The notes below the pieces were generated by a model that was given only the letters and a program-made list of their open reading frames with translations, ran no database searches and was not told where the DNA came from. 52,708 nt of DNA, taken from NCBI RefSeq assembly GCF_015207605.1, contig NZ_JADEWO010000047.1, forward strand, positions 1-52,708. Direction: 5' to 3'. The first letter of the stretch is position 1; the number at the start of each line of letters is the position of its first letter. The position numbers were made by a program, and so were the translations under genes. The DNA comes from Oculatella sp. LEGE 06141 (GTDB lineage: Bacteria; Cyanobacteriota; Cyanobacteriia; Elainellales; Elainellaceae). Of the stretch, positions 37,096-46,446 are shown in pieces.

Positions 37096-39438
37096 ATGCC
37101 AATGCCAGAATTTTTCGGACAACAGCCAGCCGCCGAGCAATCCTGGTCAGGGGTTGAGCAGATCGTTTCTGTGGAACGAGTGGAGCGAGGCATTCTGTGC
37201 GACTGTGACGGCCCCCGGTTAAGCCTGAGCGTTCTGGCACCCAACTTAGTGCGAGTGCGGTTTGCACCAGCGGGTGAATTCATGCCACGCCGTTCATGGG
37301 CTGTAACGCCTGCTGATGAGGAATGGAATTCTGTTCCGTTCGATGTCAACGAAACAGACGACACCATTGTTTTAACCACTGAGCAGGTTCGCATTTGTAT
37401 TCATCGTAACCCGTGTCGCATTGAATGTTTCGATCGCGCCGATCGCCCCTTTGCGGCCGATACAGGATTACATATGGGCTGGCATATGGGTGCGATCGCA
37501 GGCTGGAAACGCATTGAGGCAGATGAACACTTCTACGGCTTCGGTGAACCGACTGGCTTACTCGACAAACTAGCCGATCGCCAAACCTACTGGAACGTAG
37601 ACAGTGTAGACTACACAGCGCTGACCAATGAAATGTACCAGACCATTCCCTTCTTCATGGCGTTACGGCCAGAAGTGGGGTATGGCCTGTTCTTTAACAC
37701 CACCTTTCGTAGCCATTTTGACATCGGTGCCGACCAGCCAGACGCGTTGCGAATGGAAACCCAGGGTAGTGAGTTGGACTACTACATCATCTACGGCCCT
37801 GAACCTGCCCAAATCATTCACACCTATACTCAGCTAACGGGACGAATGCCAATGCCGCCCAGGTGGGCGCTGGGATATCAACAGTGCCGCTGGAGCTACG
37901 ATTCTGAGCTGGAGGTGAGGATGCTGGCAGAGGAGTTCCGCAAGCGCCGCATTCCCTGTGATGTGATTCATCTCGATATTGATTACATGCGCGGCTATCG
38001 CGTCTTTACCTGGGCACCCAAACGGTTTCCCGAACCCAAAACGCTCTTAAAGGATTTATCTGAGGATGGTTTCAGGGTCGTTACGATCGTTGATCCGGGC
38101 GTTAAATATGAACCAGAAGCCGACTATGCTACCTACGACGAAGGGATTAAACACAACTATTTTGTGCGAAAGATCGATGGCAAGACCTTCTATGGCTATG
38201 TTTGGCCAGATAAAGCCGTCTTTCCAGATTTCATGCGTCCAGAGGTGCGGAAATGGTGGGGGCATTGCCACAAAACCCTGACCGATGTGGGCGTGGCTGG
38301 TATCTGGAATGACATGAATGAGCCGTCGATCGCCGATCGCCCCTTTGGAGACAATGGAGCAAAAATCACGTTTCCCCTGGATACACCAGAAGGTCCGTTT
38401 GATGAACGGGTGACCCACACCGAAACCCATAACCTGTACGGCATGATGATGGCGCGTGCCGCCAGGGAAGGGTTGGATCATCTACGCTCTAAGGAGCGAT
38501 CGTTTGTATTAACGCGATCGGGCTATGCTGGCATTCAGCGCTGGTCTGCCGTTTGGACAGGAGACAACCACTCCCGCTGGGAATATCTGGAGATGTCTTT
38601 ACCAATGCTCTGCAATCTGGGGCTATCGGGGGTTGCCTTTGTGGGTGCTGATATTGGCGGCTTTGCAGGCAATGCAACGGGAGAACTGTTTGCCCGTTGG
38701 ATGCAGGCAGGAGTGCTTTATCCCATGATGCGTGCCCACTCCATGATGGAAACCGAGCGCCACGAACCCTGGGTATTTGGGGAAGAGGTTGAAGCAATCT
38801 GCCGTGAATACATTGAGCTGCGCTACCGATTGTTGCCTTACATCTATACCCTGTTCTGGGAAGCGGCTCAAACCGGAGCACCGATTATGCGACCGTTGCT
38901 GTATCACTACCCCAACGATTCAACCACCTATCAACTCTACGATCAGGTATTTTTAGGGCCATCATTAATGGCGGCTCCGGTTTATCGTCCGGGGGTCGAG
39001 AACCGGGTAGTCTATTTCCCAGAGGGCACCTGGTATGACTGGTGGAGCGGCGATCGCATCGAAGGCCCCACTCACAAAATCGTTCATGCACCGCTGGAGC
39101 AAATGCCGCTGTTTGCCAAAGCAGGGGCGGTTATTCCAATGGCACCCGTCATGCAGCATGTGGATGAGCGTCCATTAGACGAAGTGCGCGTGCGCGTTTG
39201 GCCGGGAACGGGCGAATTCACCATCTACGAAGATGATGGTCACAGCTTCGATTATCAGCAAGGTGCATGGGCGGCGACAACCTACCGTGTTTCTCAAGAT
39301 GGCTCGCAAACGGTCGTGGAAATTAGCGAGCGGCAAGGCCAGTGGCAACCACCCCAACGCAAAATCATTGTAGAAGTGGTGGGCATCAATGAGCAGCGTT
39401 TTGCCGACGATGGTACCGCTCGTCGTCTGGTGTTCTAA
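37096..39438 (+). CDS. Alpha-glucosidase/alpha-xylosidase, glycoside hydrolase family 31
   Basis: This is a 780-residue GH31 enzyme that should remove alpha-linked glucose (or xylose) from oligosaccharides. The nucleophile is Asp406 in GIWNDMNEPS and the acid/base is Asp490 in VWTGDNHSRWE, both in the expected context. The N-terminal beta-sandwich contains HFYGFGEPTGLLDK; the barrel begins near PPRWALGYQQCRWSY (residue about 255) and the C-terminal sandwich domains hold WYDWWSGDRIEGP and YEDDGHSFDY. There is no signal peptide, so it is cytosolic, fitting turnover of glycogen-derived or imported oligosaccharides. It sits with the aldo/keto reductase upstream and a long hairpin downstream. Confidence 0.96.
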   Translation: MPMPEFFGQQPAAEQSWSGVEQIVSVERVERGILCDCDGPRLSLSVLAPNLVRVRFAPAGEFMPRRSWAVTPADEEWNSVPFDVNETDDTIVLTTEQVRICIHRNPCRIECFDRADRPFAADTGLHMGWHMGAIAGWKRIEADEHFYGFGEPTGLLDKLADRQTYWNVDSVDYTALTNEMYQTIPFFMALRPEVGYGLFFNTTFRSHFDIGADQPDALRMETQGSELDYYIIYGPEPAQIIHTYTQLTGRMPMPPRWALGYQQCRWSYDSELEVRMLAEEFRKRRIPCDVIHLDIDYMRGYRVFTWAPKRFPEPKTLLKDLSEDGFRVVTIVDPGVKYEPEADYATYDEGIKHNYFVRKIDGKTFYGYVWPDKAVFPDFMRPEVRKWWGHCHKTLTDVGVAGIWNDMNEPSIADRPFGDNGAKITFPLDTPEGPFDERVTHTETHNLYGMMMARAAREGLDHLRSKERSFVLTRSGYAGIQRWSAVWTGDNHSRWEYLEMSLPMLCNLGLSGVAFVGADIGGFAGNATGELFARWMQAGVLYPMMRAHSMMETERHEPWVFGEEVEAICREYIELRYRLLPYIYTLFWEAAQTGAPIMRPLLYHYPNDSTTYQLYDQVFLGPSLMAAPVYRPGVENRVVYFPEGTWYDWWSGDRIEGPTHKIVHAPLEQMPLFAKAGAVIPMAPVMQHVDERPLDEVRVRVWPGTGEFTIYEDDGHSFDYQQGAWAATTYRVSQDGSQTVVEISERQGQWQPPQRKIIVEVVGINEQRFADDGTARRLVF

Positions 39439-39491
39439 GCTCGATATCCAATTTCTAGCTACCCCTTGTCACTGCTGTTACTGGTCGTTCT

Positions 39492-39530
39492 AGCGCTCTA
39501 GAATACGCCCCTGACGTATTCCAGAGTGCT
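39492..39530 (+). terminator. Long imperfect hairpin after the GH31 gene
   Basis: AGCGCTCT-a-GAATACG pairs with CGTATTC-c-AGAGTGCT (39492-39507 with 39515-39530), giving 15 base pairs with one mismatch and one G-T pair around a 7-base loop. It starts 54 bases past the GH31 stop. No T run follows, so it may be a transcript-end stabiliser or a palindromic repeat rather than an intrinsic terminator. Confidence 0.6.
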
Positions 39531-39653
39531 GGTATCCTATGACGTTTGCACCGTTCTAGAGCCTGAGCGTGATCCAGGCCGGGTCAAGAATGACCTCGAT
39601 TTCAGATGGACAAAGTCGAGCTAAGGTAGTAGGCAGGATTATCATCATCACCT

Positions 39654-39917
39654 ATGACTTCTGAGCCAAAATCGTTGAGCGTCTGGGATTACAAGCCCTG
39701 GTGGTGTCAACCCTGGTCTATTGTGTTGACGGGCATCGTTTTAATTAGCGGTAGCTGGTTGGTGTTTCAGACCGTTTGGATTACGGTGCTGGTAGCGGTG
39801 CCGCTCCTGGTTTGGATGGGCTTCTTTCTGCTGCTCTATCCCAAACTGGTGCAGGATGAGCTAAATGCCTACGCCAATCGCCAAACTGCGATCGATCCAG
39901 GCGACGGAACTATGTAA
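39654..39917 (+). CDS. Small conserved cyanobacterial membrane protein (DUF6737-like)
   Basis: This is an 87-residue protein with a soluble aromatic N-terminus (LSVWDYKPWWCQPWSI) followed by two hydrophobic segments (about residues 22-42 and 44-63) and a polar tail. The WDYKPWWCQPW block is characteristic of a small cyanobacterial family I recall as DUF6737; the family number is from memory. Its function is unknown. It is placed 105 bases upstream of thrC on the same strand, so the two could share a transcript. A membrane location, perhaps thylakoid, is inferred from the spans. Confidence 0.8.
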   Translation: MTSEPKSLSVWDYKPWWCQPWSIVLTGIVLISGSWLVFQTVWITVLVAVPLLVWMGFFLLLYPKLVQDELNAYANRQTAIDPGDGTM

Positions 39918-40022
39918 TTTCATTGCACCGGACTGATCCTGCCTTCGATCGCCGCAGCCATGCGAGCCGATCGGGGTAAACTGGGGATACTGACCCTGTC
40001 GTGAGGAGAACGGTTCACTACT

Positions 40023-41132
40023 GTGACTGCAAGTCTGTCTTCTGATTCCCCCGCTGCTATGGCAATGCCCAGTGGCAACCAATGGGCCGGGCTAATTGAA
40101 ACGTATCGTCCCTATTTGCCAGTAACGGAACGCACGCCAGTCGTTACGCTACTGGAAGGCAACACGCCCCTGATTCCGGCTCCGGCGATCGCCGCTCACA
40201 TTGGCCGGGGGGTGAAGGTTTGGATGAAATATGACGGACTCAACCCAACGGGCAGCTTCAAAGACCGGGGAATGACGATGGCGGTTTCCAAAGCCAAGGA
40301 AGCCGGAGCAGAAGTGGTCATTTGCGCCAGCACAGGCAATACCTCTGCCGCTGCTGCCGCCTACGCGCGCCGGGGTGGAATGCGAGCCTATGTCATCATC
40401 CCAGATGGTTATGTAGCGCTGGGTAAGCTGGCACAGGCGTTGCTCTACGGGGCAGAGGTGCTGGCTATCAAAGGCAATTTTGATCAGGCGTTAGATATTG
40501 TGCGAAACGTCGCCGAACACTATCCGGTAACGCTGGTAAACTCTGTCAATCCCTACCGTCTTGAGGGGCAAAAAACGGCAGCGTTTGAAGTAGTGGACAC
40601 CCTCGGTACCGCTCCCGATTGGTTGTGTATTCCGGTGGGCAATGCGGGCAACATTACAGCCTACTGGATGGGATTTTGTGAATATCATCAGCATGGACGC
40701 TGCGATCGCCTGCCTCGAATGATGGGGTTTCAGGCAGCCGGAGCATCACCCCTAGTGACAGGCCATCCCGTATCCCATCCTGAAACCGTTGCAACTGCAA
40801 TTCGCATTGGTAATCCGGCAAGTTGGGATAAAGCCGTTGCGGTAAGAGATGCCAGCCAGGGAGAATTTAACCCCGTCACCGATGAGGAGATTTTGGCGGC
40901 ATATCGGCTGCTGGCCTCGGAAGAAGGCGTGTTTTGCGAACCAGCCAGCGCCGCATCGGTGGCCGGATTGCTGAAGGTCAAAGATCAAGTGCCGGCTGGG
41001 GCAACGGTGGTTTGTGTGCTAACCGGAAATGGACTGAAAGATCCCGACACGGCAATCAAGCATTGCCAAAACCAGTTCAAATCGGGCATTGAACCCACCC
41101 TGAAATCGGTGGCGCAAATGATGGGATTTTAG
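40023..41132 (+). CDS. thrC: Threonine synthase
   Basis: This 369-residue pyridoxal-phosphate enzyme converts O-phosphohomoserine to threonine, the last step of threonine synthesis, in the cytosol. The cofactor lysine is Lys80 in [11 protein letters not shown]; the phosphate-binding loop is [29 protein letters not shown] and the closing [10 protein letters not shown] are family hallmarks. The length fits the short (class II) bacterial type without a SAM-binding extension. The chosen start is GTG 40023 after a GGAG about 14 bases away; an in-frame ATG at 40059 is also possible and would remove a Ser/Ala-rich head. A perfect hairpin follows the stop. Confidence 0.96.
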   Translation: MTASLSSDSPAAMAMPSGNQWAGLIETYRPYLPVTERTPVVTLLEGNTPLIPAPAIAAHIGRGVKVWMKYDGLNPTGSFKDRGMTMAVSKAKEAGAEVVICASTGNTSAAAAAYARRGGMRAYVIIPDGYVALGKLAQALLYGAEVLAIKGNFDQALDIVRNVAEHYPVTLVNSVNPYRLEGQKTAAFEVVDTLGTAPDWLCIPVGNAGNITAYWMGFCEYHQHGRCDRLPRMMGFQAAGASPLVTGHPVSHPETVATAIRIGNPASWDKAVAVRDASQGEFNPVTDEEILAAYRLLASEEGVFCEPASAASVAGLLKVKDQVPAGATVVCVLTGNGLKDPDTAIKHCQNQFKSGIEPTLKSVAQMMGF

Positions 41133-41182
41133 GCAACGACCAAGCAACGACTGCAATGGCGCGATCGATCACGTGCGAGAGC

Positions 41183-41212
41183 AGCAGAGACGCAATTGAG
41201 CGCGTCTCTGCT
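41183..41212. repeat. Perfect palindrome after thrC (GAGACGC family)
   Basis: AGCAGAGACGC (41183-41193) and GCGTCTCTGCT (41202-41212) form an 11-bp stem with an 8-base loop, 50 bases after thrC. It looks like the GTAGAGACGCG...CGCGTCTCTAC palindromes scattered in many cyanobacterial genomes (from memory), and may act as a message end. Confidence 0.65.
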
Positions 41213-41345
41213 ACCTTCTCTACTAAATAAATACAGCCATTTTTATTTGCATTCACCACACGCCAAACCCTACACCCCACACCATCCTGGCGAAACTGTG
41301 GCTGACTCGATTGAGAACTGCGGTAAGTGTGGTGATCTGGCTCCG

Positions 41346-41855
41346 TCAGGACTTCTTAGGCGGCGCGGTGCTGCCGCTGGCCGCTTTAGAGATGGCTGTG
41401 TTGGTTTGCTGACGCAGGTTTCGTTCGTGGGTTAGCATGTCCATCGTATCGCCTAGCGCAGTGGTCAACCCTTGCCGCGTTTGAGCATGGTTGGTTTGTT
41501 CGATCTTGAGTGCCTGGGTGAGGCGATCGCATTCCATCACCGTTTTAATCAGCCGCTCTTTTAGCTCTTCAACCGTTTGCACATGAGCCAGGTCTTGTTG
41601 AACCGCTGCCGACAGGTTCATGGAGTCGTCGTCATCTAACAACGGCGCTTGAAGCTGCTGAACGGTGGCTTTTAGCGCGTCAATCGTTTGTCTGGCTAAG
41701 TTGGCTTCAACCCGCCGCTGCTTGGCTTCAGTTTCATACAAATTGCGCCAGTTTGAAGCACTCGCATATGCTTCGTCTCGCTCTTGACGGGCTTCTGCTA
41801 GCTTTTGTTGCAGCGTCTTAATTTCGGTGAGCCACTGCCTAACATCATTAGTCAT
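41346..41855 (-). CDS. Coiled-coil protein of unknown function
   Basis: This is a 169-residue hydrophilic protein. Heptad-like patterning is strong in residues about 8-70 (LTEIKTLQQKLAEARQERDEAY, then ETEAKQRRVEANLARQTIDAL) and again in 95-150, separated by an acidic link (LLDDDDSMN). No membrane span, signal or catalytic motif is seen. It ends with a Ser/Pro/Lys tail. It starts 33 bases after the site-2 protease stop on the same strand, so the two are almost surely co-transcribed. Coiled-coil proteins of this size recur in cyanobacteria without known function; a scaffold or regulatory partner of the protease is only a guess. Confidence 0.8.
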   Translation of the reverse strand: MTNDVRQWLTEIKTLQQKLAEARQERDEAYASASNWRNLYETEAKQRRVEANLARQTIDALKATVQQLQAPLLDDDDSMNLSAAVQQDLAHVQTVEELKERLIKTVMECDRLTQALKIEQTNHAQTRQGLTTALGDTMDMLTHERNLRQQTNTAISKAASGSTAPPKKS

Positions 41856-41888
41856 GGTCGAGGTTCCTATGCAGCCATGTTGCAGAGT

Positions 41889-43373
41889 TTAGAACAAAAC
41901 CTGAGTAATGGCTTGGGGTGCTGGCAAAATTATTATTACCAGTAAACTGAGAGCCACTAATCCCCAAAAGTCGCGCTGGTTATCCAACTCGCTGACATCA
42001 TTTAAAGCAGGTTCATCAACGACGGGAATAAAGAACAACAGAATTGCCCATAGTAACAGTTCTCGTTGCACAAACGACAGAGCTAACACCAACAAACGAG
42101 CCACCTGACCAATCACCGCTCCAATTCGCTGACCGAACATGGCATGAACGATATGCCCACCGTCCAGTTGGCCAACGGGCATCAGGTTGAGTGCGGTTAC
42201 CACCAACCCCAAACAGCCTGCGATCGCCACCGGGTGCAGTTGCAGGGCGCTGTTTGCGGTGAGCTGATTGCCCAAAGCCAGACGGCTCAGCACCGCAATC
42301 AGCAGCGATGACGATGGCCGAAACGATTCAAAGTTTAAAATACTTGACTCTTCAGTAAGGGCAGTGGTCGTTGAGTTAGCCAACCCCCAAATCAGCAGCG
42401 GTACTGTAATCACAAACCCGGCCAGTGGCCCAGCAATGCCTACGTCAAACAGGGCTTTGCGGCTGGGAACGGGCGATCGCATTTGAATAAATGCCCCAAA
42501 CGTGCCAAACGGGAAGATAGCCGCTGGCGGCACGGGAATGAAGTAAGGAAAGGTGGTGCGAATATGATACCGCTGAGCCGCCAGGTAATGAGCCAACTCA
42601 TGCACACCCAGAATGGCCATTAGCGCCAGTGCATAGGGCAAACCCGTCAGCAACAGGGAGGGATCGGCCTGTAAATCGTCATCGGAAATGCCCGTGAAGA
42701 CAATTCCAGCCAGGGTCGTCGTCAAGATTGTAGCCACCAGCAGTCCCAGAGCGATTCCAGGACGAGCTAGCTTTTCGGTATTGGGCTTTGCCGTCTGCGC
42801 CTGTGGATTAGGGACTAGCGCAAAAAACGGCTTCCCGTTTAACCCTTCCTGAAACACCACCAGGAAGCGATCGCGAAAGCGAGACTCAATATTTTCCTGG
42901 ATGGTTTTATAGGCAACCTCCGGAGACGTTCTAAGCTGCCCCCGACAAATGAGTGCCTGAGGGCGATATTCAATATTTTGCAGGTAATAAATTGACCAGG
43001 GGAAGCAATTTTGTAGCGCTGCTTCCTCTTCCTTATCAATGGGTCGTAGAGTGGGTCGCTTGTCTTGCATCGGAGAAGGTGTAGCGATTCCTGGCTCCTT
43101 AGACTGCTGTTCGGCGGGCAGTTCAGACTTCTCGGGACGACCCCACTGAATTAAGAACCAATAAATGACCGGACACACGATAAAGGGCGCAATCAGCAGC
43201 GGCAACGGCGGCGGCGCGTTTTCACCATTCACCAAAATCCAGGCTGTCCAGATAAAGGCAGGCATCATCATGACAAGCCACAAAATCCAGACCGGAGTTC
43301 GGGTAATGCTAGCTACGCTCCGCTGCACAATCAGATATGTAAAGATTCCTAACAGGAGTAACCAGAAAATCAT
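41889..43373 (-). CDS. Site-2 protease family membrane metalloprotease (M50)
   Basis: This is a 494-residue intramembrane zinc protease of the S2P/M50 family, similar in layout to the cyanobacterial and chloroplast EGY type. The zinc site is the HELAH motif (His258, Glu259, His262) in a membrane span, with the third ligand in LMPVGQLDGGHI about 150 residues later. Two spans come first, then a soluble region of about 130 residues, then about six spans. Such enzymes cut anti-sigma factors or other membrane proteins. The frame begins at TTG 43391, but ATG 43373 is the likelier start. It precedes the coiled-coil gene at 41346, suggesting a shared job. Confidence 0.92.
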   Translation of the reverse strand: MIFWLLLLGIFTYLIVQRSVASITRTPVWILWLVMMMPAFIWTAWILVNGENAPPPLPLLIAPFIVCPVIYWFLIQWGRPEKSELPAEQQSKEPGIATPSPMQDKRPTLRPIDKEEEAALQNCFPWSIYYLQNIEYRPQALICRGQLRTSPEVAYKTIQENIESRFRDRFLVVFQEGLNGKPFFALVPNPQAQTAKPNTEKLARPGIALGLLVATILTTTLAGIVFTGISDDDLQADPSLLLTGLPYALALMAILGVHELAHYLAAQRYHIRTTFPYFIPVPPAAIFPFGTFGAFIQMRSPVPSRKALFDVGIAGPLAGFVITVPLLIWGLANSTTTALTEESSILNFESFRPSSSLLIAVLSRLALGNQLTANSALQLHPVAIAGCLGLVVTALNLMPVGQLDGGHIVHAMFGQRIGAVIGQVARLLVLALSFVQRELLLWAILLFFIPVVDEPALNDVSELDNQRDFWGLVALSLLVIIILPAPQAITQVLF

Positions 43374-43737
43374 GCGTTGGATCTCAAACAATCAGTGAAC
43401 CCGGTCTCAAATGAATTTGATGATAGGCTGATCTCCAGGATACCGCTTTCAAGAAGTCCTCAGAATTTACCGAATCTAAAGCTTTTGCTTCAGGTGGGCG
43501 CATCGTGCAGCACTAACACTGTAGCCTGGTATACCCATGGCTTTATGTTGCAACCCATCGCGTCTTAGTTCCTGAACTTGAGCAATCCTAACAAACTTCG
43601 CTTCCCCTCTTCATCTCAGCATCATGGGCTACTGACATAGGGAATTGGTTTGACTGCTTAACGCCAAACGTCATCCAACCATTTGCGTCTTTGTACGGCT
43701 TTCGTTAGGGTCGTAATAGCCTTGTCACAAGGCAGGT
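43374..43737. other. Intergenic region without a supported gene
   Basis: These 364 bases lie between the divergent protease gene and the metallo-beta-lactamase-like gene. A 63-codon plus-strand frame at 43377-43568 has no coding character. Promoters of both neighbours should be here; no clear operator is seen. Confidence 0.45.
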
Positions 43738-44487
43738 TTGAATTTCTTCTTTGAAAGTCCTGTGCAACCTGATTCTACGCTTCCATCTGTCTCGTTCTCG
43801 CCTGATTCCCCTGAAAGTCCGCGCTCCTCGGCCACGAAGCAACCGCGCCCGGTGTTTGATACGGTGTTTGCCTTCGCTCCCAACCGAGACACGATGGGAG
43901 GAACCGCCTATTTCATTTTAGAAAATTCAGGCCATATTCTGGTGGATTGCCCTGCCTGGGATGATACCACTCAACGCTTTTTGCATGAGCAGGGTGGTGT
44001 TCGCTGGCTGTTTTTGACTCATCGTGGGGCGATCGCCCACGCCAAAGCGATTCAGCAAGCGTTTGATTGTGAGGTCGTGATTCAGGAACAGGAAGCGTAC
44101 CTGTTGCCAGAGGTGAAGGTCACACCGTTTCACCGCGAGTTGCAAGTTAGCCCGCACACCGAAGCGGTTTGGACCTCAGGACATACGCCGGGTTCCGCTT
44201 GCTTATATCACGATCGCCACGGCGGGATTCTGTTTTCGGGTCGTCATTTGTTACCGAATCAGCAAGGGCACCCAACCCCGTTACGCATCGCTAAAACCTT
44301 CCATTGGCGCAGACAGCTTCAAAGCGTCCAGCAATTGCTCGATCGGTACGATGCAGAGCAGCTTCAGTCCATTTGCCCTGGCGCAAATACAGGATTCTTG
44401 CGGGGGCAACGCCGGATCGATCGCGCCTATGAACAGTTGCAGACGCTAGACTTGACGGCTCTGCTCGACGCTAAGCCCCTGCTGTAG
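43738..44487 (+). CDS. Metallo-beta-lactamase-fold protein with degenerate metal site
   Basis: This is a 249-residue protein with the order of elements of the metallo-beta-lactamase fold: GGTAYFILENSGHILVDCPAWDD, WLFLTHRGAIAHAKAI, the WTSGHTPGSACLY loop, and GGILFSGRHLL. The usual HxHxDH motif is replaced by HRGAIAH, and the aspartate normally found in FSGD is replaced (FSGR), so at least three metal ligands are missing and hydrolase activity is unlikely. It may be a binding protein or an inactive relative. The start is uncertain: TTG 43738 is the longest choice, GTG 43762 an alternative; the first 40 residues are Ser/Pro-rich and probably disordered. The DUF4349 lipoprotein follows 121 bases later. 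Confidence 0.78.
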   Translation: MNFFFESPVQPDSTLPSVSFSPDSPESPRSSATKQPRPVFDTVFAFAPNRDTMGGTAYFILENSGHILVDCPAWDDTTQRFLHEQGGVRWLFLTHRGAIAHAKAIQQAFDCEVVIQEQEAYLLPEVKVTPFHRELQVSPHTEAVWTSGHTPGSACLYHDRHGGILFSGRHLLPNQQGHPTPLRIAKTFHWRRQLQSVQQLLDRYDAEQLQSICPGANTGFLRGQRRIDRAYEQLQTLDLTALLDAKPLL

Positions 44488-44608
44488 GCGATCGCGCTGC
44501 ATTTACCCACATGTGGTTCGTTACGCAAAATGTAACTGTCTCAATTGCAACATCAAAGCTGGTCATACTAGCAGCATCTTCATCAAACGTTGCTGCAAGG
44601 TTGCTGCT

Positions 44609-45532
44609 ATGAGCCGTTTTACCTGTTTTCAGTTCAAACCTGCTGTTTTGGCGAGTGTCCTGCTGGCGGGAGTGGTGGTGGGATGCGCCACGCCAAATGC
44701 CCCAACTTCGTCTGAGGTTGATGGAACCGTACCATCTGCTCCGGCGGCTGGAAATTATGCCGATACCACGGCTGAAAGTGCCCGACAGGATACTGCATCC
44801 GTTGCTGATATGCCCAAAAGGCAGCCGCAGTTGGTTAAATCGGCAGAACTGGGAGTCACAGTCGATTCAGTGAAAGCGAGCCTTGACAGGGTGACGGCGA
44901 TCGCCCAACAGCAACAGGGAGACATTTTAAGCCTGTACGACCAAATTCCCACCCGCTACAACGCACACCATACGGCTCAGGTACAGCTTCGAGTCCCGCA
45001 GGCTAAATTAGACGCCAGTCTGGATGCCCTGAGCAGCCTGGGAACGGTGCAGCGTCAAACCTTAACGACCGAAGACGTTTCCAATCAACTGGTAGATTAT
45101 CAAGCTCGATTACGAAACCTGCGTAAAACCGAGGAGATGCTGCTCGAAATTATGAACCGCTCTGGCAGCGTTGGCGATGTGCTGAACGTGGCGCAAGAGC
45201 TGAGCAACGTCCGCAGTTCCATTGAACAAATTGACGCTCAGTTGAACAATTTGCAAAACCGCGTTGCATTTTCCACTATTAGTTTAATTTTGCAAGAGGC
45301 GATCGCGGCACCACCGCCCCAACGCGCGACAGATACCCAATTGCAAGGCACCTGGAAAAGCGCCACCCGCTCTCTTGGCAAAGTCACGGTTGATTTGCTT
45401 CAGCTTGGAATTTGGCTAATGGTGTATAGCCCTTATTGGTTGCTGCTGGCGATCGCCGCCTTCCTGTTGATTAAACTCAAACGCCAGTCTCGACCGAGAG
45501 TGAATCCTGAACCTCCGATCGCCAATCAGTGA
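44609..45532 (+). CDS. DUF4349 lipoprotein
   Basis: This is a 307-residue predicted lipoprotein. The signal peptide ends at a lipobox (VVVGC) with the lipidated cysteine near residue 26, followed by a Thr/Ser/Pro linker. The middle (about residues 80-255) matches the DUF4349 pattern: an alpha/beta part (KSAELGVTVDSV), a long coiled-coil hairpin (LVDYQARLRNLRKTEEMLLEIM, then VLNVAQELSNVRSSIEQID) and the beta strand AFSTISLIL. A C-terminal membrane span (WLLLAIAAFLLI) precedes a basic end. The frame is open back to 44513, but ATG 44609 gives the signal peptide directly. The function of the family is unknown. The DUF1802 gene follows 56 bases later. Confidence 0.88.
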   Translation: MSRFTCFQFKPAVLASVLLAGVVVGCATPNAPTSSEVDGTVPSAPAAGNYADTTAESARQDTASVADMPKRQPQLVKSAELGVTVDSVKASLDRVTAIAQQQQGDILSLYDQIPTRYNAHHTAQVQLRVPQAKLDASLDALSSLGTVQRQTLTTEDVSNQLVDYQARLRNLRKTEEMLLEIMNRSGSVGDVLNVAQELSNVRSSIEQIDAQLNNLQNRVAFSTISLILQEAIAAPPPQRATDTQLQGTWKSATRSLGKVTVDLLQLGIWLMVYSPYWLLLAIAAFLLIKLKRQSRPRVNPEPPIANQ

Positions 45533-45588
45533 GCCGTTAGGACTCTTAGAATTGGAGTTATAGACCCACACGCGTAGAGGGCGGCTTA

Positions 45589-46188
45589 ATGGATGACCGA
45601 TTGACCCCGGCTTTGAAGGAATGGGCGATCGCCGTGTCCGCCCTGACCCAGGGTGATACCATTCTCCTGCTGCGAAAAGGCGGCATTCGAGAGCAGGGAG
45701 GCCGATTTAGCGTCGCCCAACATCGCGTTTGGCTATACCCCACCTACGAACATCAAAAGCCGCATCTGCTCAAGCCAGCCTATGCCGATCGCGTTCAACC
45801 CGTCGCTTCCGGTTGGCATCCGTCCACGGTTGCTATTCCGGCATGGGCAGAGATTACCCACGTTTTTCAATTCGGTGAGGCGGCGACAGTCTCGGCGCTG
45901 CTGCCCTTTCACATCTGGAACGAGCAGTTTGCCACAGAACGGCTGAAGTGGAAACCCCGGCAACCGCTTTACGCCTTGCTGCTGCGAGTGCATCGGCTCC
46001 ACACCACTCATACCCTTTCTTACCGGGAAGAGTATGGAGGGTGCAAGTCGTGGATTGACCTCCAGGAGCCGTTATCAACAGCGGCTAGCGTTCCCGTATG
46101 GTCGGATGACGAATATGCGCGTCAGGTAGACCAAATCGGCAAGATCATCAGCCAGCACCCGCCAACCGTTTCTACAGTCCTGCCATAA
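45589..46188 (+). CDS. DUF1802 family protein
   Basis: This is a 199-residue soluble protein fitting the DUF1802 family: ALKEWAIAVSALTQGDTILLLRKGGIRE at the N-terminus, then FSVAQHRVWLYPTYEHQKPHLLKP, and RQPLYALLLRVHRL in the second half. Members are common in cyanobacteria and some other bacteria and have no established function. ATG 45589 is the start; no strong Shine-Dalgarno is visible. It follows the lipoprotein gene by 56 bases and may be co-transcribed with it. Nothing in the sequence points to catalysis. Confidence 0.85.
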   Translation: MDDRLTPALKEWAIAVSALTQGDTILLLRKGGIREQGGRFSVAQHRVWLYPTYEHQKPHLLKPAYADRVQPVASGWHPSTVAIPAWAEITHVFQFGEAATVSALLPFHIWNEQFATERLKWKPRQPLYALLLRVHRLHTTHTLSYREEYGGCKSWIDLQEPLSTAASVPVWSDDEYARQVDQIGKIISQHPPTVSTVLP

Positions 46189-46446
46189 CCATATGGACTG
46201 ACATGGAATCAGCCTCAGTAAACTGGCGATCGCTGAGATAGAGATCGGCCAGGTAGAGCAGTGGTTTGGAGTGGCAGGATGACGGAATAGGGCGATCGCT
46301 GGAGGAAACGGAGCGATCGTGCAAGATGCTGCTGTATTTCTACTGATACCAGGACTCATCGGGATTAATGCTGCAAATTGGAACATTTTTATACCTTTTC
46401 AGGTCAGTCTAAGTCTAGGACTCATCATTGTAGAGAGGATGGATAA

